From the NCBI GenBank assembly GCA_018303025.1, contig JAGVYZ010000024.1:1-41066 (forward strand): a DNA stretch of 41,066 nt, read 5' to 3'. Position numbers and translations under genes: made by a program. Below, one piece after another: positions 34,451 to 41,066 of the stretch (position 1 is its first letter; every line of letters begins with the position of its first letter). The notes beneath the pieces are model-generated. The model was given only the letters and a program-made list of their open reading frames with translations, searched no databases and was not told the DNA's origin. The stretch is from Candidatus Woesearchaeota archaeon. Its GTDB lineage: Archaea > Nanobdellota > Nanobdellia > SCGC-AAA011-G17 > GW2011-AR20.

Positions 34451-35043
34451 TTTGAAGTCCCTTTAATAAATTTTATAAAGGTCTCCTGTCCAAATAAGAC
34501 TACTCCTTTTTTAAAAGCTTCTAAATATGCTTTATTTTTATCTGTTAATTCGTGTTTTAATTCTTTTTTTGTAAGGTTTATAGAGTGTATCTTCTTGTTT
34601 TGTGTAATTTGTATGTTAGTTATTATCTTGCCTATTTTCACAAAATTTTCTTCATTTGAAACTAAACTTAAAATATCTATATCGTTAGCTTCTTTTGGGG
34701 AGTGAAGTATGCTTCCAAACAGTATCAAAAAATTAACATGATTTTCAAGTTCTTTAAAATTATATCTCCATTTGCTTTGTTTTAATGTGTCTTCAGTAAG
34801 CAGAAGAGCTAAAGTCTTTTCTAGTATAGGATTATTCCAGTTTAAGCTTACTTCTAGTACACTAGTTTTCTCATGCCCGATTGGAGTAAGTATAATAAGA
34901 TTTTCTTTTTCTAGTTCCTTCAACAGTTTCCATGATCCTACTCTGCTTATCTCTCTATCCTTTGATAGAGAGGTTACAGTGTGCTTATTGCTAATATCTT
35001 TTAATAAGATTTTCAGTATTTCGTATGATTTTTTAATTACCAT
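34447..35043 (-). CDS. Winged-helix MNT nucleotidyltransferase, antitoxin partner
   Basis: A 198-residue fusion. Residues 5-68 are a winged helix (HTVTSLSKDREISRVGSWKL, LKELEKENLIILTPIG). Residues 104-128 are a minimal nucleotidyltransferase core: LILFGSILHSPKEANDIDIL, with GS at 110-111 and Asp121/Asp123. In studied MNT-HEPN systems the MNT protein neutralises HEPN by adding nucleotides. The winged helix should bind the repeats in the promoter. The gene overlaps the HEPN gene by 4 nt. Confidence 0.82.
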   Translation of the reverse strand: MVIKKSYEILKILLKDISNKHTVTSLSKDREISRVGSWKLLKELEKENLIILTPIGHEKTSVLEVSLNWNNPILEKTLALLLTEDTLKQSKWRYNFKELENHVNFLILFGSILHSPKEANDIDILSLVSNEENFVKIGKIITNIQITQNKKIHSINLTKKELKHELTDKNKAYLEAFKKGVVLFGQETFIKFIKGTSK

Positions 35044-35045
35044 GG

Positions 35046-35099
35046 TATTAAGTTATTGGTTAATAACTATTAACTTATTGGTTAATAGCTTATTTAAAT
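35046..35099 (-). promoter_or_regulatory. MNT-HEPN promoter with a tandem palindromic operator
   Basis: Two 20-bp copies lie at 35046-35065 and 35068-35087, period 22 bp. Each is TATTAAC-CAATAA-GTTAATA on the minus strand, a perfect inverted repeat in the distal copy and one mismatch in the proximal. A GATTTAAATA TATA box (35091-35100) precedes them, so both sites cover the start of transcription and the leader. Confidence 0.65.
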
Positions 35100-35131
35100 C
35101 TTTCTTTTTTTAACATTTGTCCCAAACTCGG

Positions 35132-35410
35132 TTATCTTGATAGTTCTGGTCTATTAAGTAATTTTTTTAATAATTTGGGATTCCAAATATAAGCAATTTT
35201 TCCTTCTTTATCTACTGCGATTTTGTTGATAGACTCTAGATAGTCTAAAATAATTAGGTAAGTTTGCCACATTACTTTTTTTGGTAGTTTTTTCCAGATT
35301 TCTGTTCTGTTAAATTCTCCACTAAATTCTTCAATAATTTTTTCAACCATTAGAACTGTTTCTAAGTTAGGGGATCTTACAAAAGGATTCTTTTCTATTT
35401 CTTGTTCCAT
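35132..35410 (-). CDS. Winged-helix-like protein of 92 residues
   Basis: Begins MEQEIEKNPFVRSPNLETVL and continues IIEEFSGEFNRTEIWKKLPK, KVMWQTYLIILDYLESINKI, then a wing with GKIAYIWNPKLLKKL. The helix-helix-wing order fits a small DNA-binding regulator. I chose ATG 35410 over 35455 because a TTTATATA box lies about 27 nt upstream, and because the extra residues look like promoter DNA. An 18-bp palindrome lies between TATA and ATG. Confidence 0.65.
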   Translation of the reverse strand: MEQEIEKNPFVRSPNLETVLMVEKIIEEFSGEFNRTEIWKKLPKKVMWQTYLIILDYLESINKIAVDKEGKIAYIWNPKLLKKLLNRPELSR

Positions 35411-35418
35411 AAATATTA

Positions 35419-35436
35419 ATATATCAATTGATATAT
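35419..35436. promoter_or_regulatory. 18-bp palindrome at the winged-helix gene promoter
   Basis: ATATATCAATTGATATAT is a perfect palindrome between the TATA box (about 35434-35441) and the ATG at 35410. It covers the expected transcription start and is a candidate autoregulatory site. Confidence 0.5.
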
Positions 35437-35455
35437 AAATGTTTCTATCTTTCAT

Positions 35456-35920
35456 GGAAAGTCTTGGGTTAATTATATTAACTAAAGAGCATATTAATAT
35501 ATTTTAAGTTAATACTATTAACTAACTAATATTTTGTTAATTTTAAAGGAAACTTCCCATTTTTCAAAAATTTTCTTTAGAGTCTTTATCTGAGGACTAT
35601 AATTGAACCTTTACCTGAAAATTCTTAACGTATTAACATGTAAGTATTTTACTTACTTAAATGTATTATTTATATAATAATTGACTTTTAAGAGAGTATA
35701 TCTTTGTAAAATAAGATATTATCATGTAAGTCTTATAGTAATAACATGTAAGTTAAGACAATAATATGTAAGTAGTAAAGAAAAACCTACATCCTATTAA
35801 AAGTAATAACATGTAGGATATTTAAGTGATATCTTGTAGGTTAAAATTAAGCTTTAGAAAGATATATAAATAAAAAAACTTACATAAAGAGATATTTTAG
35901 TGTAGAAAAAAGAGGTGTAA
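35456..35920. promoter_or_regulatory. Phased repeat array upstream of the double-HTH/adhesin operon
   Basis: No gene is seen in this stretch. Six copies of TA(A/T)CATGTA(A/G)GT lie in direct orientation at 35634, 35720, 35742, 35762, 35807 and 35830. Two inverted copies are at about 35785 and 35876. Steps of 86, 22, 20, 45 and 23 bp are all near multiples of 21-22 bp, so the sites lie on one face of the helix. A TATA box (GATATATAAATA, 35860-35871) ends the array and should start transcription near 35893. Left of the array (35456-35633) I see only AT-rich DNA with TTAATA motifs. Confidence 0.65.
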
Positions 35921-35923
35921 AGA

Positions 35924-36442
35924 ATTAAGGAACCCCCTTTAGTAGAGTTCATTAGTAATGAGAATGCAAAAGATTTATTGAATAAGTTAGTTATTACTAT
36001 ATCTAAAAAATATGATTTAAGCCAGAATGATATTTTAAATTTATTAAAAGAAGAGAAGATTAACGAGGAGAATATTCCTGTTTCTGTTTTTAATTCTGAA
36101 TTAAGCACATTAGAAACTATTGTAAAATATTTGCATGAAGAGTATGGCTTGAAATTTTCTGAAATTGGAAAATTATTAAACAGAGATGCAAGAGCTATAT
36201 GGAATACTTATCATAAGTCTCTTGATAAGTTTCATGGGAAATTAAAAGTAGTTGATACTGGTTATGTTGTTCCTGTTTCTGTTTTTACTTTGCGCAAGTT
36301 TGGAGTACTAGAAATTCTTGTTCATTATTTGAAAGATCATTATCATTTGAAGTTTGTTAATATTGCTTCTATCTTGAAAAGAAACCAGAGAACTGTCTGG
36401 ACTGTTTATTCAAGATATAAGAAAAAGGAGCAAAATGAATAG
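35924..36442 (+). CDS. Double helix-turn-helix regulator of the adhesin operon
   Basis: The protein has two sigma-like helix-turn-helix segments: VKYLHEEYGLKFSEIGKLLN then RDARAIWNTYHKS, and VHYLKDHYHLKFVNIASILK then RNQRTVWTVYSRY. The two halves are alike, so it arose by duplication. From the first ATG-type alternative (TTG 35978) it has 154 residues. The frame is open to 35921, and the extra EPPLVEFISNENAKDLL looks like real protein. An ATT at 35924 lies 6 nt after GAGGTG and may be the start. The adhesin ATG overlaps its stop by 8 nt. It is a good candidate to bind the upstream repeats. Confidence 0.75.
   Translation: MKEPPLVEFISNENAKDLLNKLVITISKKYDLSQNDILNLLKEEKINEENIPVSVFNSELSTLETIVKYLHEEYGLKFSEIGKLLNRDARAIWNTYHKSLDKFHGKLKVVDTGYVVPVSVFTLRKFGVLEILVHYLKDHYHLKFVNIASILKRNQRTVWTVYSRYKKKEQNE
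36427..36430 (+). promoter_or_regulatory. Shine-Dalgarno of the adhesin gene
   Basis: GGAG lies 4 nt before the ATG at 36435, inside the end of the regulator gene. It supports coupled translation and decides the start. Confidence 0.5.
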
Positions 36443-39400
36443 AAGACTCCTGATTATTGGGATTGTATTATTGCTTCTTTTAGGCTTTGGAGTCTTGAAT
36501 CAGTATACTGGAATGATTGTTTATACTGGTGAGCCTGTTGTTGAGAATAAAGTTATGAGCTTAGAGCTAACTAAAGATTACTCTGAGAATGCTTACTTCT
36601 TGCTTAATGTAAATGGCAAAGATTACAAGAAAAACTATAATGAATTGTTTAGTGAGAAGTTGAATACATTAGAAGTAAATGTTGATAGTTTCACCTACTT
36701 AGAAAGTGGAGAATATCAAGCAATACTTTCTTTGATTGATAATGGAACTTTGATTGGGTTGAGTGTTGATAAAATTGTAATTGTTAATGAAGATTATATC
36801 ACTGGTATTGTACTACAAAATGAAAGCGAAATAAATGAACAAATTGAAAATCAGACAGAATTAAATGAGCAAAACAATGAAATAATTACACTACAGGAAG
36901 CTTTCTTAGAAAGAAACCTTCAGGAAAGAAACGAAACAATAGTTGAACAGAACATTAGTGCAATAAATGAGACAAATATTTCTGAAATAAATACGACGCT
37001 AAATGATGTAAATGTTACACTACAGAATGAAAGCAATTTAACAATAGAAATTAATAATACATTTACACTACATAACACTACTGAAAGAAGTCTAAAGAAA
37101 ATCAGAGTGGGAGAAAATGTAACTTTAATTAGAAAGATTAGTTTGAATGAAACACAAGATAATTTAACTATTCAAATTCCTGGAAATGCTGAACTTTTGA
37201 AAGTTGAGAAAATTACTGAAAATGGAAGAGTAGATATTACTTATAATGTTAATAGTTACAAAGGAAACAAAGCTAGCAAAGGAAACTTGTTTACTGGATT
37301 GTTTTTCTTAGACTTCTTTAGATTTACTGGGTTCTCTGTCTACTCAGAAGAAGCTTCTTCACAAGAAGCTTCAACAAAAACTATTTTGACTTTGGAGATA
37401 ACTAAAGAGTTTAGTCCTAATGCTTACTTCTTGCTTAATGTTGATGGACAAGATTACAAGAAAGGTTATACTGAATTGTTTAGTGAAATTAAAACAGGAA
37501 GCTTGGATGTTGATGTTACTCAAATAGGTGATTTGGAAAATGGAAAACATGATGCAATACTTTCCTTGATTGACAATGAAACTTTGGTTGGATTGACTTC
37601 TGGAGAGATTGTCATAAATAATAAAGACAAGAAAGAAGAGCCAAAAGATGAAAAGAACATTACTGAAAGCTTGGAAGAAGAAAAGCTTACTATTGAAATA
37701 GATGGACCTGTAAAAGAAGTTGAGGTTACTTTTGAAATACCAGGACCTGTTGCTTATGAAAAGAACTTGAGTGAAAATAGAAAGGAAGTAATTGTTAGTT
37801 CTGATTATGGTTTTGTAAATGTAACTGCTTATACTAAACTTCCTAAAGAAGTTCCTAATAATCAGATTAGAGTTTATTGGGTAAATGAGAATAGACTTAA
37901 AATAGGGAACTTGACTTATTATGATTATGATAATGATTCCTTAATTGATGAAGTTGAATGGATTGTTCCTCATCTTTCTAATCAGACATTTGAAGTTTCA
38001 ATTGAAATTTTGAATGTGCAATCATATCCTATGGTTGGTGGAACATGGATTGTTAGGTTTGAAACTTCTGAAATTGGAAACTTAACTATTGAAGGAAGTA
38101 ATGGAACAACATATGGTGAAGTTAATTCAGATAATGAAGGAACTGCAAATGATTTAATACCTCTTACTTTGAAATGTGGAAATGAAACTCTTTTTGATAA
38201 AGAAAATTTGATTGCTTCTGAAAATATTAAAATAAATGCTTCTGGAAACTTAGTTGACTTTAGTTCAACATTAGGTTTTAGTTATAATTTTGATTCTTTA
38301 ACTGCAAATGATTATTCCTGTAACTCTACTGGTGAATGGACTGTTAAAGTTTTAACACAAGGTAAACATACTCAGAAATTTACATTAAATGATGAAATTG
38401 TTTATGCATATAATGATGCACAATCGTGTGATGCACCTACTGATGGACCTTGGAATATTACTTCAATTGTAACTTGTGCTAATGTAAATAATATTACAAT
38501 GAATGGCAACATTAATATTACTCCTACTGGCTGGTTGAGATTAGAGAATGTTACTATTTATATGAATTCTACTTATTCTGGACAATATGCATTGTTGAAT
38601 TATGGTAATCTTACTATAAATCAATCTACTCTAAATGCTACAACAGGTATAAATACTCAAACTGGAGATAAAAACTGGCACTTCAGAAGTTATCCAAATA
38701 GTTTCTTGGAAATTTATGAAAGCAGATTAGCATATATTGGAAATTACAGTTTGAATCTAGGTGGCAGTGGTTTTATCGGTTATGCTGAAAGCAATAATGA
38801 GTATCAATTTTATGTAAACACAAATAATAGCATTATTAAGTTTACTAATTTTAGCCAGAATTGGGGAATTTATTTAAATGGAAATAATCATACTTTTTAT
38901 AAAAATACACGATATAACATTGGTTCTTCAAATGCTTTCAAGGGATATATACATTTGACTAATGTTACTAATAGCAACATATCAAGCAATGCTTTTTCAG
39001 AAAATCTTGGTTATACTTATGCAAATCATGCAGTTTATATTTATCACAGTTCAGGTAATAGTTTTACCAGCAATGTTTGGGTTACTGGAACGAGATATGC
39101 AGCAAATAACTTATATTTTCCAATGGTTTTTATTGGTGATTCTGATAATAATAGATTTATTGGAGAGACATGGCCATGGGGATATTATGGATATATTGAA
39201 GTGAATGGAAGAGATAATTATTTCCAAAGCAATAATTATTATGGTGGATGTGGTGGAACTTATAATGATGCAACCAATGGATTTACATGGAGCGCTGTCT
39301 TAAAGAATGCCTATAATACAACATTTTATAATGATACAATTGAGAACTGCTGGTATATTTATGGCAATCAAACACATAGAGATACTACTTCTTTTGAAAA

Positions 39401-41066
39401 TAGCACTACTACTGCTGGCAATTATCCTGTTGTGTATTATCATGATACTGGAAATATAACTATAAGCGACAATCATACATTAGGTTTAATTATGCTTGAC
39501 CATGTTGATAATTTTACTATAATTAATTCAACTATTGGAAATATTTTGATTTATCATTCGAATAATGTAAATATAAGCCAAAACAGAATTTTAAATTCAA
39601 CAATGTGGTCTTACATAGATGGTGGTCCATTAATTCTTAATTCAACTAATGTTAATTTAAATAATAATGATATTGGATATGTTAACAGAGTTAGTTTTTT
39701 TTGGGTTGTTCAGTCATCAAATATTGGAATAAGATGGAATAATGTTACTGCCTCTGATGCTGGTTGGATGGCAACTGGATTAAGAAGCACACCTGGTGCA
39801 AGCCAATATCACTATTATATGGCACCAGGTGTTATAAATTATAATGTTTCTATTGAACATAATATAATCAACCATGCTTCCGGGCAATATGGGGATGGGT
39901 ATAATTATATGTTTGCAGGTTATTTAAATGGACTTTATGGATTTAGTTTCAAGAACAATTCATATTTACATATAGTATATTCTACTGGTGGAGGATATGC
40001 AAATCTTTATTTTTATAATGAAGTAAAAAATGGTATTATTGAATACTTAAATTATTCAAGTCAAAATATAAGAGATTATAGTATCTATGGTGTAATGACT
40101 AATGTTACTATAAAAGATATAGACTTTTATGGAGCCCTATCGAATAATCCTATTTATTTAAGTGGAAATAATATTACTTTGCAAAATTTAAGAATATTGC
40201 ATAAAGGACAAGGAACAGCTAATACTTATAATCCTTATTTAGTTTATATTGATGGTGGAACTCATGGAATTAGAATAGAGAATAGTACATTAATAAGAGA
40301 AAATTCAGGAGTTTATGTAAAAAATGTTTCTGTTCTTTATGTTAATACTGGAAACAGAATCGAGTTAGTAAATGTTACTTTTGAGGAAAATAATGTTTCT
40401 TTTATTGGCTCTGGAAGCATTAATGTTTCATGGTATGCAAATATTAGTGTTAACAGGACTGATGGAAACAAAGTTGAAAATGTAAATGTTTCATTTGTTG
40501 ATTCTTTTGGAAGTGTTTCTAAAAGTGTTTTAACTGATACTAATGGTATAGTTGTTAAACAAATAATAACTGAATATTTCCAGAATAATACGAATCAAAT
40601 TTATTACACTAATTATTCGATTACTGCTGTAAAATCTGGATACTCTATTGGAAATCTTAGTTATAACATAACTACTAATTTTCAGAATAATTTCCAGATT
40701 AATTATTTGCCTGTAATTAATTATACTTACTTAACTACTGACTTGACTAATAATACATTTGCTTATACTAACAATACGTTATATTGTAATATTTCTTCTG
40801 TATATGATGAGGATTCATTAGATGTAAATTATACTTATATATTTTACAATCAATCAAAAGAGTTAGGATTTTATCATGAATATAATTATTTGAATTTTAG
40901 TTATTCTAATAAGACTGATTTAATGATTTGCTCTGTTATTCCTTATGATGGAATAGATAATGGAACACAAGTTAATTCAACTAATGAATGGAGAGTTGAA
41001 ACTTCTCAGAATGACTTTTCTTCTGGAACTCATGAAGGAACTAATTATACCACTGAATCTGGAAAT
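36435..41066 (+). CDS. Giant beta-helix surface adhesin, 3' end beyond the window
   Basis: Open for 1544 codons and still open at the window edge. Residues 1-35 are a signal/anchor segment (MNRRLLIIGIVLLLLLGFGV). A domain of about 75 residues occurs twice, at about 41-120 and 318-395 (both with NAYFLLNV-(N/D)-G-x-DYKK and AILSLIDN). Between them is a Gln/Asn/Glu-rich linker. Residues about 665-1320 show the irregular NNN-I-x-N and (S/N)N-N pattern of a right-handed parallel beta-helix, followed by Ig-like repeats. Asn-x-Ser/Thr sites are very frequent. Two palindromic elements lie in the linkers. The role is probably cell-cell or host attachment. Confidence 0.85.
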   Translation, partial: MNRRLLIIGIVLLLLLGFGVLNQYTGMIVYTGEPVVENKVMSLELTKDYSENAYFLLNVNGKDYKKNYNELFSEKLNTLEVNVDSFTYLESGEYQAILSLIDNGTLIGLSVDKIVIVNEDYITGIVLQNESEINEQIENQTELNEQNNEIITLQEAFLERNLQERNETIVEQNISAINETNISEINTTLNDVNVTLQNESNLTIEINNTFTLHNTTERSLKKIRVGENVTLIRKISLNETQDNLTIQIPGNAELLKVEKITENGRVDITYNVNSYKGNKASKGNLFTGLFFLDFFRFTGFSVYSEEASSQEASTKTILTLEITKEFSPNAYFLLNVDGQDYKKGYTELFSEIKTGSLDVDVTQIGDLENGKHDAILSLIDNETLVGLTSGEIVINNKDKKEEPKDEKNITESLEEEKLTIEIDGPVKEVEVTFEIPGPVAYEKNLSENRKEVIVSSDYGFVNVTAYTKLPKEVPNNQIRVYWVNENRLKIGNLTYYDYDNDSLIDEVEWIVPHLSNQTFEVSIEILNVQSYPMVGGTWIVRFETSEIGNLTIEGSNGTTYGEVNSDNEGTANDLIPLTLKCGNETLFDKENLIASENIKINASGNLVDFSSTLGFSYNFDSLTANDYSCNSTGEWTVKVLTQGKHTQKFTLNDEIVYAYNDAQSCDAPTDGPWNITSIVTCANVNNITMNGNINITPTGWLRLENVTIYMNSTYSGQYALLNYGNLTINQSTLNATTGINTQTGDKNWHFRSYPNSFLEIYESRLAYIGNYSLNLGGSGFIGYAESNNEYQFYVNTNNSIIKFTNFSQNWGIYLNGNNHTFYKNTRYNIGSSNAFKGYIHLTNVTNSNISSNAFSENLGYTYANHAVYIYHSSGNSFTSNVWVTGTRYAANNLYFPMVFIGDSDNNRFIGETWPWGYYGYIEVNGRDNYFQSNNYYGGCGGTYNDATNGFTWSAVLKNAYNTTFYNDTIENCWYIYGNQTHRDTTSFENSTTTAGNYPVVYYHDTGNITISDNHTLGLIMLDHVDNFTIINSTIGNILIYHSNNVNISQNRILNSTMWSYIDGGPLILNSTNVNLNNNDIGYVNRVSFFWVVQSSNIGIRWNNVTASDAGWMATGLRSTPGASQYHYYMAPGVINYNVSIEHNIINHASGQYGDGYNYMFAGYLNGLYGFSFKNNSYLHIVYSTGGGYANLYFYNEVKNGIIEYLNYSSQNIRDYSIYGVMTNVTIKDIDFYGALSNNPIYLSGNNITLQNLRILHKGQGTANTYNPYLVYIDGGTHGIRIENSTLIRENSGVYVKNVSVLYVNTGNRIELVNVTFEENNVSFIGSGSINVSWYANISVNRTDGNKVENVNVSFVDSFGSVSKSVLTDTNGIVVKQIITEYFQNNTNQIYYTNYSITAVKSGYSIGNLSYNITTNFQNNFQINYLPVINYTYLTTDLTNNTFAYTNNTLYCNISSVYDEDSLDVNYTYIFYNQSKELGFYHEYNYLNFSYSNKTDLMICSVIPYDGIDNGTQVNSTNEWRVETSQNDFSSGTHEGTNYTTESGN
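36897..36932 (+). repeat. Palindromic element, copy inside the adhesin linker
   Basis: GAAGCTTTCTT, AG, AAAGAAACCTTCAGGAAAG follows the same block order as the rnz leader copy and the tRNA-Val intron 1 copy. It is read in frame as EAFLERNLQER in a low-complexity linker. Confidence 0.6.
37346..37380 (+). repeat. Palindromic element, second adhesin linker copy
   Basis: A 35-nt block that aligns without gaps to 20031-20065 in tRNA-Val intron 1 (28 of 35 identical). The hairpin arm is GAAGCTTCTT with AAGAAGCTTC. A T-A pair in the intron copy is C-G here. It is read in frame as SEEASSQEASTK, just before the second copy of the duplicated domain. Confidence 0.6.

Noticed and set aside
35634-35887. 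Repeat array as a CRISPR
   Set aside because: Repeat units are about 12 bp, imperfect, in both orientations and spaced at multiples of 21-22 bp without unique spacers of constant length; no cas genes are nearby.

Overview
The window is AT-rich archaeal DNA. It encodes TFB, a single-domain tRNA-splicing endonuclease, Alba, S17e, S3Ae, archaeal-type S15, Bud32, SRP54 and FtsY. Many genes have a TATA box about 25-28 nt upstream of the start codon, which implies leaderless mRNAs. Small genes, many minimal toxin-antitoxin pairs, huge surface proteins and a lysozyme-like domain in an organism without peptidoglycan suggest a DPANN-type archaeon (Woesearchaeota/Pacearchaeota-like). That placement is inference; no rRNA is present.

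Layout. 0.2-6.9 kb: TFB, an unknown gene, RNase Z, EndA, a winged-helix/nuclease-like protein, a Trm11/Trm-G10-like methyltransferase, a GHMP kinase and a VapBC pair. 7.0-8.4 kb: an IS605-type element in which TnpB is coupled to a 42-residue AbrB-like gene. 8.6-9.2 kb: S17e and Alba. 9.2-19.4 kb, minus strand: a probable surface operon with a small winged-helix regulator, a frame-split pilin-like membrane protein, a 2505-residue exported protein with a transglycosylase domain, and a membrane protein. 19.5-25.6 kb: three tRNA genes interspersed with S3Ae, S15, a DsrE-like protein, an AbrB-nucleotidyltransferase and Bud32. 25.7-29.6 kb: a diversity-generating retroelement (DGR) and a DUF4143-type ATPase. 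29.8-35.4 kb: a RelE-like TA pair, ASCH protein, SRP54, FtsY, an MNT-HEPN pair and a winged-helix gene. 35.6-41.1 kb: a phased repeat array, a double-HTH regulator, and a giant beta-helix adhesin that runs off the window.

The strongest unusual signals are these. (1) All three tRNA genes carry several introns: Val(GAC) three, Thr(TGT) two, Gln(TTG) two. I folded the bulge-helix-bulge junctions by hand, and each spliced product is a regular 73-74 nt cloverleaf. (2) The first and third tRNA-Val introns resemble each other, and their hairpin modules recur in the RNase Z leader and inside the adhesin gene, with a compensatory base change in one pair of copies. A separate hairpin family is shared by the ftsY coding region and the S15 leader, also with a compensatory change. 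Together they look like palindromic elements that enter tRNAs, leaders and protein linkers. (3) The DGR is complete except for Avd: a 90-bp template and variable repeat differ at 12 positions, all at template adenines. (4) Three operons encoding AbrB-fold proteins (VapBC, TnpB, nucleotidyltransferase) carry similar TATTATA/TATAATA palindromes near the transcription start.

The tRNA-related genes fit together. EndA must remove the seven introns, RNase Z trims 3' ends, the methyltransferase probably modifies tRNA, and Bud32 belongs to the KEOPS t6A complex. Limits: all folds, alignments and family calls were done by eye; no database or folding program was run.
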